This document shows positions 45,078 through 57,269 of a stretch of 64,000 nt of DNA, piece after piece. The stretch is from the NCBI GenBank assembly GCA_032622095.1, contig CP136063.1, forward strand, positions 179,471,956 through 179,535,955. Reading direction: 5' to 3'. The notes beneath the pieces were generated by a model, which worked only from the letters and a program-made list of their open reading frames with translations, was not told the DNA's origin and searched no databases. A program made the translations under genes and the position numbers. Within the stretch, counting starts at the first letter, position 1; every line of letters starts with the position of its first letter. This DNA comes from Siphonodentalium dalli (taxonomy: Eukaryota > Mollusca > Scaphopoda > Gadilida > Siphonodentaliidae).

Positions 45078-46408
45078 TTAACTCATTGAGCGCCGGCGAC
45101 GAGATATCTCGTCGCCCGAAAAACACCATCTGAGCGCCGGCGACGAGATAACTCGTCGCCCAACACACACCGTTTGTAACATTCTGCCTTCTAATCCAAT
45201 CTCACAATTTCAATCTGTTTGCACATGATTAGAACCCTGCATACTACAAGTCACATTTTGGGAGAAGCGTTTGTTTAATTTTCAATGGGGGGGTGTGTTC
45301 TGTATATACGCGCATGCGCAGATTCAATTTGTACATCGGGGTATAGCCCAGCATGTCTCCGTTCAAATGACGCATCAGGCAGCTCCGCATGTCGAGGCGT
45401 TTAGGAGATACAGTCGTATGAAAACAGGTGGTGAAAATTGATGTGATCTGTGGGCGTGACTTAGACTTGCAGAGTTCAAACTCTCTAAGAGGTCAACGGA
45501 TACAGCGTACCTATCTGTTAATTGGAAACCGATTTTAATTGCGTAAAGGTCGATTCCTATAAAGTCGGGCATGCCCTGATCCATCGTAAACTTGGTTTGA
45601 CACCAAACAACACAGGAACGCTGATGTCGACAACGTACACAATATGTCAATCAAACTCTGTACCTTAAGGGGTTCGCCAAATTACAATGAGAATTTACTA
45701 TAGAAAAAATTGTCAGTATATTGCTCTTACATTATTTACGATATCGAACTGAAATTTGGTATGGAAGGGGGGGGGGGGGTCGATGCGCTGAATCGGATAT
45801 AATCGTCACCGGGTTAATCCGATGTACTAATATGTGGCATTGTCACCTAGATACAGTACAAACTGGAAGTACGTCCCACCGCGGCAAGTGCGACTATTAT
45901 AGGCCAAAGAGAACGAAACAATACATTTCCAAATAGTTTTCAATTTAATAATCTGCTTTTCTCGGAGAGTGTTCATTGTAAACGTCATCCCATTCACAAA
46001 ATTCGTTTAGTCACACCGATTACCCCCCCCCCCCCCCGGATCCTATCTAAAATGCTATGTTATTCCACCAGCAAAATTAACGTCTAAAACTACACTGAAT
46101 AAATTATTTAGATGGCCACACAAAACAACAACTTTGTGATTTCAGTCAATCGGTCTAAATTTTAAGTCCTCGTTGCCATGGCAACATGAAATTTTTGACC
46201 TATGATGACCCCCGAGTACCGGACATGGAGTTTAAAAGCAGGTCATGGATAGGGCCTATACTAGCAATGCCTGCTGTCAATTCGATTCTGTCATATATTG
46301 AATAGTCAAACTAAATATATAGTTAGTGTGAATAATGTTCTTTTTTCCCAGGAGACCTGGCGTACAGATATCGATTCCCATCAGGAGACCTGGCACTCAA
46401 TGAGTTAA
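45078..46408. mobile_element. Second piggyBac-like element, 1.32 kb
   Basis: Element 45082-46404 has ends CTCATTGAGCGCC and GGCACTCAATGAG (12 of 13 matched) between TTAA sequences at 45078-45081 and 46405-46408. The left subterminal region holds two copies of the palindrome GGCGACGAGATATCTCGTCG (second copy GGCGACGAGATAACTCGTCG); the right holds two copies of AGGAGACCTGGC. This layout mirrors the element at 18455. No transposase frame. Long G and C homopolymers occur near 45770 and 46024. Confidence 0.7.
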
Positions 46409-46617
46409 GAAGTGACACAAAACACAGAACATTTTTTTTAATTATAAGTATTGAGCAGTGAGAAATATTTGAGTCGAGGAAACCAGTAACGAAAGGCGAT
46501 ATTAACATGATTTCTGTCAGCGAATAATTGTTTACGTTCCAATGAATATTAAAATGTACTGAAAACAAACTGCTAATGGGTGCCAGATTTTCATAAACAC
46601 AAATTATGTATTAATGG

Positions 46618-46915
46618 TGTAACGACATATTTCGTTCTTTATTGTCTAAAAAAATAGGGGATGGGGATTTTTGGATCTCTAGTTTCGGTCTTTGTAGTTT
46701 AACGACATTTTTCGGTCTTTAATGGTTTAATGACATTTTTCGGTCTTTATAATATCTCAAGATATAAGGGGGTATTTGGATCTCTAGTTTAACGACATTT
46801 TTGGTCTTTATAGTTTAACGACATTTTCGGTCTTTAATATTTCAAGATATAGGGGCCCTTAGTGGGTATTTGGATCTCTAGTTTAACGACATTTTTCGGT
46901 CTTTGATAGCAAAAT
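46618..46915 (+). repeat. Minisatellite of ~28 bp units with higher-order repetition
   Basis: Seven or so units of AGTTTAACGACATTTTTCGG plus TCTTTAT, interspersed with CAAGATATAGGGG and GGTATTTGGATCTCTAG blocks that make a larger ~120 bp pattern. Confidence 0.8.
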
Positions 46916-46975
46916 GGAAGAAGTACATCTTTGGAAAGATGTGGTGGCCCTAAAAAGGAAAGTTGTTTGGTGATC

Positions 46976-47945
46976 TTGAAATGCAGTTTTTCTGAACAGT
47001 CTTCCTTGATTAAAGTGAAGTGAAACACTCCGGCAGACACCGGGCAGAGTGATAAAATAGAAATTAAGAATAATCTTTCTCAAAGAAGTTATTTGTTAGG
47101 AATATTAATCCAAATGAATGATACACAACGTCATTCTTATATATTAGTTAAATGCAATGACTCTCGATTGCGAAATCATTTTTGTTTAATTATAGCCGAT
47201 AGTTGCGCCCCCAATCGAGATGTAAATATTTACAATTTGGAGTAGTTCAGACGATGTTCTCTATGAAGTGGTGTGGTAGATTTTTTTGGAAATTTTCAGT
47301 GATGTTAGTAGAATGATAACATTCCCCAGGTTGGCGAAGTGCATGAGCACTAACTTATCAATTTCTCGCACCCGAAAAAGTCCATAACAAGTCCATAATA
47401 TGTCTTTAAGCATATATACAAATCTCCGAAAACAAAATTCTAAAGCATTAAACGATTTCTTGAAATGCAGTTTTTCTGAACAGTCTTCCTTGATTAAAGT
47501 GATGGGAAACACCCTGCAGCAGACACCGGGCAGAGTGATCAAATAGAAATTAAGAATAATCTTTCTCAAAGTAGTCATTTGTTACGAATATTAATCCAAA
47601 TGGATGATACACAACGTCATTCTTATATATTAGTTAAATGCAATGACTCTCGATGGCGAAATCATTTTTGTTTAATTATAGCCGATAGTTGCGCCCCGAA
47701 TCGAGATGTAAATATTTACAATTTTGAGTAGTTCAGACGATGTTCTCTATGAAGTGGTGTGGTAGATTTCTTTGGAAATTTTCAGTGATGTTAGTAGAAT
47801 GATAACATTCCCCAGGTTGGCAAAGTGCCTGAGCACTAACTTATCAATTTCTCGCACCCGAAAAAGTCCATAACAAGTCCATAATATGTCTTTAAGCATA
47901 TATATAAATCTCCGAAAACAAAAATTCTAAAGCATTAAACGATTT
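46976..47945 (+). repeat. Direct tandem duplication, two units of ~485 bp
   Basis: Unit 1 (46976-47459) and unit 2 (47460-47945) both begin TTGAAATGCAGTTTTTCTGA and share CACCGGGCAGAGTGAT and GTCCATAACAAGTCCATAA. They differ at a few positions only, so this is a fairly young duplication. Open frames within are similar simply because the DNA is similar. Confidence 0.9.
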
Positions 47946-47957
47946 GCTATATTTCCA

Positions 47958-48079
47958 GGGCATATATTTCATCTGATTTTGCGAGAATCCATATATACTT
48001 TTTCACGATAATCCAGGGTAATTTGCGAGAATATTTACGAGAATCTAGATTTGGATTCTCGCCGAAATATAAGCCCTGA
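47958..48079. mobile_element. Possible short MITE with CAGGGC ends
   Basis: Inverted ends CAGGGCATATATTTC and GAAATATAAGCCCTG with interior repeats of GCGAGAATC. ATTTC lies immediately outside each end, in the same orientation, which may be a partial target duplication. Confidence 0.5.
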
Positions 48080-50043
48080 TTTCACTCTGAAGTGTGCCTA
48101 AATGGCATAAATTGTACCGTGGTTCCCATGTTCGCCAAAGTGGCATAAATATATTTCAGGATAATACTAATTTTAGGCATTCATTTATATCACTGATATC
48201 AGGACAATAAATAGCCATTTCCATTGCATGGAACAGAAAAGAGCGTTATTGTTTATCGGTGTTGTTTTTGGAAGTGGTGGTAGTTCAAGTTTATACGTTT
48301 CGACCTCCAATAAGTATTTCCGAACAAATGAATTATTAACAAGCGTGACATGACATCATTGACGAAGATAATTAACACCGATCTACGAGAAGTACGTACC
48401 AGTAGTGGCAGTAGCCAAATACCTTAAGGTAATTGACAGTCTTTCGGCTGCTATTATCTGATTAATATTGATAATATCATGTTGGTATCCTGCTTCTCTA
48501 TTAGCCACCATGGGAAGAAGCAGAGCAAACATATCAGGTTTTAAAGTACACTGAGTTGCAGAACTGCCAGAACTTGGCAGAACTTCCAGAAGGCAACAAA
48601 CTAAACAGAGACAATGCAGGCAACAATAATGGCGATATCTGCTTGATTTAGCACCCATAAACACTTTTATATATTGCATATCCTCGCGGTGAGGTTTACA
48701 TTGCATTCGCAATATAAATTATATTTTTCCTCCAATAAAATTGCCATTTTAGTTATGTTTTTTATCGCAAACGATGAATATTCTAATTTTCATGGTAGCT
48801 GCCATTTGTATTGGGTCACGTGATCACCTAACGAGATCAGGGGAGATAATCAAAAAGTTACGGATAACCAGTAGATCCGCCCAACGCGTAATAGTATTAT
48901 TATTAGTACAAAAACAAAGGATCATTGAAATCTGCGATTATACAAATCAACTTCGCAGATATTTGCAGAACTGATCTTACCATCGTGTTATCAACACAAA
49001 ATTGACTATTATTGATCAAATAACATCGCCATCATAAATAAAATAAATGAAACAAAAATTTCTCTGCCTGGACTAATAAAAAAAATGGCGACGTCTTCAT
49101 GGAATTCTATCATTTCTGCACATACGCAAGAAACTTCCAAATAAGGAGTTGCCATATAAGGAAACTGCAATCTCAATAATTACCAAGCAATTAAAGTCTT
49201 AAAATGAGCTAAAATTTAACATTTTCTTAAAAAAATTAACATTTTTATCTCTCGCGACATAATTGTCACCAATAAAAACAAATTTGATCGTGGAAGTTAG
49301 TCGGTGACTATAAATATTGTCACCATTCAACTGAATGTTGTTGAGCATATTTCAACCAATTTTGGAAGTTTAAATGAATATTTTCTTCACATGCAAAGTA
49401 AAATTGACAAATTTCAGGATTTTAGCCTGCTTCTTTGGGACCAAAATTTGTTGTGCACACTCAAGGAACGTCTACCGTCACTCGCTAGGCCAAATTATGC
49501 CATGACCATGCTATAAACTAGCTTGAAATTGGCAAAACAATGAATTTTTTTTGGTTGAAAAAATTTACATGGGAATCTCCATAGAGAACGATTATTTTTC
49601 GATAAAAACGAAAATAATGCGAAATGAAAGTCGGCACTCGTCAGAATGGTGCAGAATAACATACGAGTCTTGTTATATGCGAAAATTTGACCTCATTCGA
49701 TAAATTAGTCTCGTAATTAAGGAATCAATGGCGCTCGGGCATGTGGAATTCCGTCGCAGACTGTACATGGCAGACGCAATTGTGAAATGTAAACACGCAT
49801 CAAACACGCATCAAATTTACCTTTTGTGAGAATAACAAAAGCGCAACCTTGATCAAAGTAATACAATACACAACACATAGAATAAAACTGATATAATCAC
49901 GGTATAAGTGAGAATAAGACGTGGAATTTGACAACATTTCTTCGCTTCGTTCGCAGAACCGACGCTATAAATATATCTGCTCAAGGCGATCAAGATTACC
50001 GAGATGCAGCTATCTGATTTGAAACAAATACCAAGCAATAATC
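48080..50043. other. No gene recognised
   Basis: AT-rich sequence. Open frames at 48383-48712 (minus) and 48774-48974 lack recognisable domains, and no RNA gene or repeat boundary could be supported. Confidence 0.4.
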
Positions 50044-50577
50044 TTAAAGGTGGATTATCTCTTTGTAAACATGTATTATATAGTTACCGGGGTATAAAAT
50101 ATTAGATTTGAATCGAAGACTCCTGTCCGGAAATGCTTATATCGATTAATATTAATTTTATTTCGAATATTTTCTGGTCTAAAATGTTGTGTTTGTTCAG
50201 CTAACGAACAATAGTGGTTACTGTTAACATAGACCAGAAATTATATTGTGCAATTTTGTCACAAATAAACGTTAATTATACTCATTATCGCTTATATCTG
50301 TGGAACAAGACAATACAAACAATCAATCTGTGACATTTGACATTCGTTGCGTAGCCGTAGGAACAGCCCAGTGCTCTATATCGCAATACGGTCTCATCCG
50401 AATGGTCGGTTCTAAAAATAGTAACATAAATGGGCCCGATTTAATATTCGAAATAAAATCAATATTAATTGATAGAAGCTTTTCCGGACATACATGTAGG
50501 TCTTCAGTTCATATCTATTATTTTATACCCACGCAACTATTTAAAATTTGTTATTTAAAGAGATAATCCATCTTTAA
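50044..50577. mobile_element. TTAA-flanked MITE related to family D
   Basis: Ends TTAAAGGTGGATTATCTC and GAGATAATCCATCTTTAA, about 22 bp inverted. The subterminal GGGGTATAAAATATT and TTGAATCGAAGAC resemble family D at 20811 and 28730. A second pair of inverted words, ATTTCGAATATT and AATATTCGAAAT, lies deeper. Confidence 0.75.
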
Positions 50578-51137
50578 CATAAAAGTCAGAAATATTGTTT
50601 CATGATCGAACTGCGGACCTGATAATTATCGAAATATGTAGGCGAAATAATTTTTAATTAGTTAATCACATGATATAGACATCAACACACTCTTAAAGAC
50701 GCAATACACCGCCATCTAATGTCGTTATTTAACTGGGTCGGTGTTTGTTGTTATCAATCGTTTATTGCTTCGTTTTTAGTAAGACCATTGTATCTGTTTT
50801 GCGCATGCGCAAGTCACTTTCCATATTTGGAATTTCCATATATGAGATTTGTGTTAACCTCAATACCGATCAAGCTATAACAAATAACCACGCAATTATC
50901 TTAGCATAAAAATAAGATATATTGTAATTTATGCAACTACGACCCTGGTAACCCTGATAACTAATAAAATATACCGGCCAAATTCATTTTAAGATCGTTA
51001 TTTCACTTTGCTTTAGGCATAAATACACTCTTAAACGCACAGAAACGACCCATTGGCGTTAAATTAAATATACTCGGTATTTATTATATTACTTCTTTAT
51101 TGCTCAGTATTGAGTTAGACCCTCGACACCTGTCAAT
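50578..51137. other. No gene recognised
   Basis: Non-coding, AT-rich; contains a TGCGCATGCGCA palindrome near 50798 of the kind also seen at 19177 and 19334. Confidence 0.4.
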
Positions 51138-51316
51138 ATATTTGGGCTGAATTCATCTGATGCGGTATTATTCCTCGAAATAAACAATAAAGCCCTCGTT
51201 ACTTCGAAATGTAGTTTGGGCTAACATTTACACAAATCCTCCATGTGTTCTCAGTCGACACACAGATCATCCCAGAAACAACTGTGAAATAAACAGCCAA
51301 GGTTTGGCTGAAATAA
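51138..51316 (+). repeat. Terminal module of segment X, copy 3
   Basis: Direct match to 5520-5697 from TATTTGGGCTGAATTCATCT onward, ending with the palindrome CAGCCAAGGTTTGGCTG and AAATAAG. Upstream similarity stops abruptly at 51138, so only the last ~180 bp are present. Confidence 0.75.
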
Positions 51317-52120
51317 GAATTCTATGATAAATAGTTCACGGGCGACTTGATGCATGCATCTTAGTTCTCTTGTTTCACATGAACCCGGCCACTTTGAAGG
51401 CACTTTACAGGCCTTGATCCAATGGTGTTCATTCATTCGGCAAACCTCGTCAGATTCCGTCACCGTTTCATTCGGCAGTCCAGAATGGGTGTTCATTACG
51501 ACTTGATCTGCAAGATAGAGTTTTCCCCCTTTCTACGCTATTGACGCATGGTTTCTGAATGTAAATCTGTTTTATTGCAAACCTTAAACATTATGTTCGA
51601 AGTTTCTGTTGTGCAAATACAATAGAAAATTAAAAAAAATTGTACGATTATCACAATTATCAATATACTAAAGAGCGTGTATTTAATATTGGACTCAGTC
51701 AGTGGGCTATATATACAAACTGACACTTATAATAAAGATCAGTTGTTAAGTTCCAATTCAACTAGAGTTGACATATTTTGAAAATAAATACATAGATAGG
51801 ATATCTACCAGGCTGCAATTGGAAATATTATTTAATAAATTGCTGATATCCGCAAACCTAACTGACTGTGCCGGATACATGCAATTCCATAATTTCTAAC
51901 TATTTCCTGATTAACCAGATATTATATAGGTGTAATTATGGGAGTAGCATATCATCTGAGTTGATAAACATGCAACTAATTCACTGATTAGCTTGATGCA
52001 CTAATGAGTTATTTTCCCGCCATTGATAGTCACATTAATGTTTGAGACAGTAAACTGTTGTTCGCTCTTTTCCCATGCACACAATGATCCAGACTAGCTT
52101 AAAGGTTTTATAGTTTACAC
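51317..52120. other. No gene recognised
   Basis: The minus-strand frame at 51251-51496 partly overlaps the X module and has no recognisable domain. No other feature supported. Confidence 0.4.
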
Positions 52121-52727
52121 CAGGGGCCTGTACTATAGATTTACGATTGCCGCGTTTTAACAGGTGTACAAGGTTATGGGAGGTACACAGGAGGCGTGAA
52201 ATGCAATAGACCACTGTATTGTAATAGAGTAGATTATACCCGTGTGGTCATTACCGATGGGTGATTGGGTTTGATCAGAATGGTATTCAATATAATACTC
52301 CAGCGATTTTGCATGACAACCCAACTAGAAATTGAAATACATCTTAAAACTTGAATTGTTGGAACAGACGATAACCATTGATGACATATAACACAATGCA
52401 CGAACGGTTGCGGCGTACTCACAGAGCGATTATTTAAAGGATACCGGTTACCACTAATACAATTGAACACGGATTACCCATGCACTAGCGATAACATACC
52501 AATGAGTGTCTCCGAGCAATATTTTTTTCATTGGTCAATCAAGTCACATGTGGTAAACCTATTATTTTATTGGTCACCATGCATGTAAACAAGGCGTTGC
52601 AAGAAATCGCCTTTTCACTGTAAGAATAAGAGTGGAGGTCTATGGTAATCGACACCTTCTGTGTGACCCACATAACCTTGTACACGTGTTCAAACACGGC
52701 AATTGTAAATCTATAGTACAGGCCCCA
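52121..52727. mobile_element. 607 bp TIR element with ~57 bp inverted ends
   Basis: Left CAGGGGCCTGTACTATAGAT, continuing through TTACGATTGCCG and GTGTACAAGGTTATG, is mirrored at the right end with few mismatches (CATAACCTTGTACACGTGTT, CGGCAATTGTAAATC, ATCTATAGTACAGGCCCCAG). CAGGGG termini suggest hAT, but no matching 8 bp flanks were found. Non-coding interior. Confidence 0.75.
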
Positions 52728-52753
52728 GGACAAGTTTTTATTTATTTCAGTTT

Positions 52754-52862
52754 AACATTTCGGGACCTGATTTCCAGGTTGTCCTAAGTGACCTTTTTGG
52801 TGAAAATGAGATATTGGTATCGTTGAAACCAGAATTCCATAACGCTTCTAATGGTGGAAACG
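52754..52862 (+). mobile_element. Terminal fragment related to the 6.3 kb element
   Basis: The order GGGACCTGATTTCC, GTCCTAAGTGAC, GGTATCGTTG, ATTCC, TCTAA(T/C)GG follows the left end of the element at 21061-21160. A related element therefore existed here, now disrupted by the adjacent Foldback-like insertion. Confidence 0.6.
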
Positions 52863-54342
52863 GGAAGTTCGTATTTTCACTTCTCAATGTATTTAACTTC
52901 CAGGTTGTCACATCTCATATTAAGCATTATAGCCTTATTTATGGGCGGCCATTCGGTCGGAAATTACCTGAAATAAAAGTTAATGGTGGTTTGTGAAAAC
53001 AATAGTCTCTATTTCAAACCAATAGTCGTTCTTTGATTCAATAAGAGACAGTTCCGTTTCAAGGGCCATATTTTCTTAATCAATGGCAATCTATTTCAAA
53101 CCAATGGACTCCATTTCCAAACCAATAATCGTTTTTGGATTCAATAAGAGACAGTTCCGTTTTAATATATATCGATTCATAATCAATGTTGACCGATGCA
53201 AAATTAATGTTCTATTTTAAGTTATTAGTATTCACTGTTCAACTAATATATAATAACAAACAATTATAGTAAGATTCGCACATATTCAATAAACGTACAT
53301 TCCGTTTCAATAGCCATATTTTTTAATCAATAAACATATTTCAAACCAATAGACGATTTCGCACGTGCAATGATTATCGTTATCAAACTAATAGACCTTA
53401 TTGTCATTCTTATATTTAAAAGATATAAATTATCACCAATGCAAAATTAATGACGTTCTTTCAATTCAATAGGTTTCGTATTCCAACCAATATCTAATTG
53501 CGCAATCTACTATTTCCGGTCAAACCAATGATTAGCAATTCGAAATCAATGATTAAAACGTGAACTAACGCTAGGGGTCTCTGATGGCGATGTTTGAAGA
53601 AACTTTATTCATGTGACGTCAGAAATATATAAATAAACATGGGAATTCCCAATGTCATGTCGGTGTGACGATTTGCAGTAGTTCACTCGGTGCAAATCAA
53701 ACGACGATAAATATTCACTATGGTCCACTATAACACAGTGGAGTAGATTAAATAAAAATTTCAAGACAATTATTAAAATTGTCTGACTAAAGCATGAAAC
53801 TTTGCACATATGTACATATTTACATACGTATTGGTATTAGATATGGAGCCACGCTGGAATTTCACTTTAACCCCTCTTTTAAGGGGTTTTCCAAATTTAA
53901 AGAGTGTTTCGTGGTTATATAACTTACTAAATGTCGCAAGTAATCTTACCATGAAATATACGATTTAAAATTAGGCATATTCAGTACGTATGACTCTGAG
54001 AGATATAATGCCACATTGTTAGGGTAAAATTGGAACTCCCCGCCCAAGATGGTCGTCAAAATGACAGCTGAAAGAGGGAATTTGACGTTTTTTCGCTAAT
54101 ATCTTCTAGATCAGGTTCTGCTGTATGGAACTGGTTCGGAAATGTGACTTCATTTTGTATTGCTCATGTTAAGAGATAATTTGAGCAATGAATATATGTC
54201 ATTCTTATGATCCAAGTCCCTCCCGATCCCTCAATAATTCGATTATACATAACTCGGTATGAAATTTAACCAAATATCACCGTTATGAATCTAGTCATAT
54301 TTTAACAAGAATTTGACAGAACTTTGCAAATTATGACATTCA

Positions 54343-54745
54343 ATTACTTATGAATTTTTGCGCTTAAGTGAAAATAATTTACGTTTAATCACAAATCATT
54401 TGCGCTTAAGTGCAAATAGAAATTAATGCATTGATCTCCCTGAATTAATTTTAAATGGCATAGGCCTAACACATCACTCAAGCAAGCCTGCAAATAGCGT
54501 GTCTGTCATTTAACTTTCGAGTCTGTATGGGCTACTACTATGGGCCCATAATAATATACTATGAGATGGACTCCATCATTCACAATCAGAGGGAAGTAAG
54601 GGAGAGTTAGGTATTTGCGCTTAACAAATTGATAGACACATATTTGTGCTTAAGCGAAAATGACATTCGCTTAAGCCCAAATGATTTATGCTTAAGCGCA
54701 AATATTTGCGCTTAATATGTGTGCTTGAGCGCAAATAAATAATAA
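54343..54745. repeat. Clusters of TTTGCGCTTAAGCGCAAA palindromes
   Basis: Two clusters (about 54355-54420 and 54615-54740) hold at least eight full or half copies of the palindrome ATTTGCGCTTAAGCGCAAAT in both orientations. They surround ~190 bp of unrelated sequence, so the whole could be a small element with repetitive ends. Confidence 0.6.
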
Positions 54746-55317
54746 ATGTGAAACGGGCCTCCCATAGTAAGAGGGGACTCTAAATTTCTTGAACATAGAA
54801 ATTCCCTTTGTTTGAGAATTTGTACATGTTTATATTGAATATTCTCAGTAAATAATTATTCTGTGTGTTTCAAAAGAAATCAGAATAAATTGTTATTGTT
54901 TTTAAGTATTGGTTATAGATAACAGTTAATTAGATTGACTCCCCTCTTCCCAGATGCATCCTTACTGTGGAAGACCGATCGCCCGGAGATTCACCCAGGT
55001 CTGTTGGATGGCTCAAACGACTTTTCCTACTATGGCCAGTTTGTACCCTTGATTTGAATGACACATTTAATTGTTTCATACCATGTTTTTGGTAATTTCA
55101 CACCATATATTGGTATGTTTCGTTGATTCCCAAAAATTATGATTGGTCATTCGTATGTGAAAAATTATTTTAATCGTGTTAACTTAATGAAAGCGAACAT
55201 GTTCAATTTGTTCATGATTTAACGTTCGTGATGATGACAACCCGACATTTACATGTTAACATATTTCTTTCTTTTTTTGCGAAACAAAATGAACAAATTG
55301 AAATTGTCGCGACAAAG

Positions 55318-55756
55318 TTAAAGATGCATAATCCGAATTAACGCTTGAATATTACTATTTCCTTGGCTTCGGGGTAAAACATATTTGATTTGAGTTGAGG
55401 AACCCACCCATCAAAGCTGAGAGTGATCAGATATCGATTTTTGAAATCTATTATTTTTCACCATCGATAATTTTGAGTAGCCCAATAAAAAGTCGAAAGA
55501 GGACGGATGAAGATGGGTTACTCTAAAAGCAAGTGGCTTTTTTTGTGTCAGATATTTGACAAACCCGCAAAATTTCATTGAACAAAATGTTGATAAATAA
55601 CAGGTTTTGGGCAATTGTATACTATATTTGACTGGTTAGCATTATTTTTGGGGCATTAATCGATTCTGGTAAACGAAGTGGCATTTCAAAAAATGGTGTT
55701 GTTGTTGTTGAAATCTGATGATATGGGAACCATCGAATCGGACTGAGTACCTTTAA
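55318..55756. mobile_element. TTAA-flanked MITE family D, copy 3 (uninterrupted)
   Basis: Ends TTAAAGATGCATAATCCG and CGGACTGAGTACCTTTAA. It carries the intact site CAGATATTTGACAAAC at 55549-55564 that is split by the 6.3 kb element in copy 1. It lies inside the interior of the Foldback-like element. Confidence 0.85.
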
Positions 55757-56584
55757 TGTCATTTTTTTTTTAAATAATACCGGTATACTCAAAGGTACGA
55801 ATTGTCGAAATGATACAGGAACTGGTATGAAATGTCCAGAACCCTGATGCGAAACATCTCTACGTCAAACTTCCATGGTATGAAATGCCAGCAACCTATT
55901 GGCTATTCATTCCATTGCACATTATAATTTATTTCCAATGGATAGAGTCTCCCATTGGGGAGGGGTCCAACTTGATACATGTATGTTCCGACAGCACCCC
56001 CTTGGAAGGAAGTTTCCTACAGATGGCTACAGGGTACATGTATATCGGTCCAAAATTTGTTCGAAAATTATTAATTAAATATGACATTTTTGCACGGTAT
56101 GGCTTGTTATCAAACTCCATTTGTACTTAGGTGAATATCACTTCAATTTGCCCTAAATCGAGTAATATCATTTTACGACATCACTAATTAAGAGTAATAC
56201 ATGTATGATTTTATGACATCACTATCTGAGTAATACACGGTATGGCTTTATGACATGGTGTAATTCTATTTCACTGTTAGATAAGGCATAGATACCAATT
56301 TTTTGTGATGTCACTCATTTGAAAGAGTTGTCAATATTACACTGTTACTAAGAGGCGAACTATCGTAATTAATAGATAGGGTATTACTTGGTTGGTTTGA
56401 TATTATAGGCCTCATTTCAGCCCTCAGTAGCCTCATATCAGCCTTCGACGTCAGGCTGATTGTGATATGAAGTTACCTCAGGGTGATATAGGGCCTAATA
56501 TCAAACCAACGATGTTGGCGCTGCTAGTCTACAGGGTCACTGTCTGATTGTTCCCCTTGCCGAGGAGATATAAATGGGTACAGG

Positions 56585-56840
56585 ACGTTTTGTATCGTCT
56601 TAAGTCATTTCGTACCACATTTGTGGTAGTTTCGTACCATATTTTTGGTAGTTTCGTACCTTATTGTTTGGTCGTTTCGTACCATGTAGGAAATCAATTG
56701 GTCATTTCGTACCATGTTATTACATGTATGTCACACCATATGGAAACAAATAAATGATTTTCTACAAAGTACGAAATAAAAAAAAGTAACCAAACAATCC
56801 GGTACCAGTATGTAAAACCAAAAATTATGGTATGGAACGA
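56585..56840. repeat. TTTCGTACCAT minisatellite with inverted tail
   Basis: At least five ~25-30 bp units of GTAGTTTCGTACCATATTTT type on the plus strand, followed near 56770-56860 by inverted relatives (AAAATTATGGTATGGAACGA). Related words also occur near 55070-55150. Confidence 0.65.
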
Positions 56841-57247
56841 CCATGGTTATGGTATCGAATACTGAAATAATGAAGAAGTCACTGCAGTTGTATATATCAT
56901 TTATGTGGTCACAATATATGCATGTATAATGCAACCTGTAAGTTGACATGACATCTGTTCTAGTTGGCGTATGATTGAGTTCTGAAGTGCTCTTCGCACC
57001 ACTGTCAGGTTTACTTGATCAATACTCCAGCAATGTTCAGAATCCTATCCCACGACACTCGTATGAAACGTCTAGAAAATAGAATCCATATTTAATAAAT
57101 CTTTCAGACATTCAGTATTACAGATCGCCTGAATCAACATCTGACTGTTCGAAGCGGTTCCACTCGATGGTTGTTTTTAAGAAGAAGTCGTCGCAATGTA
57201 CAGTGTTAGTACGCAGTAGATCGAACGAATATCTTACGGTGTTAGAG

Positions 57248-57269
57248 ATGTTGTTGTTGTTGTTGTTGA
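57248..57269. repeat. (GTT)n microsatellite
   Basis: Seven GTT triplets in a row. Confidence 0.9.

Noticed and set aside
52121-52727. hAT assignment for the 607 bp element
   Set aside because: Ends look suitable but the flanking eight bases (GTTTACAC and GACAAGTT) do not match, so the superfamily was left open.
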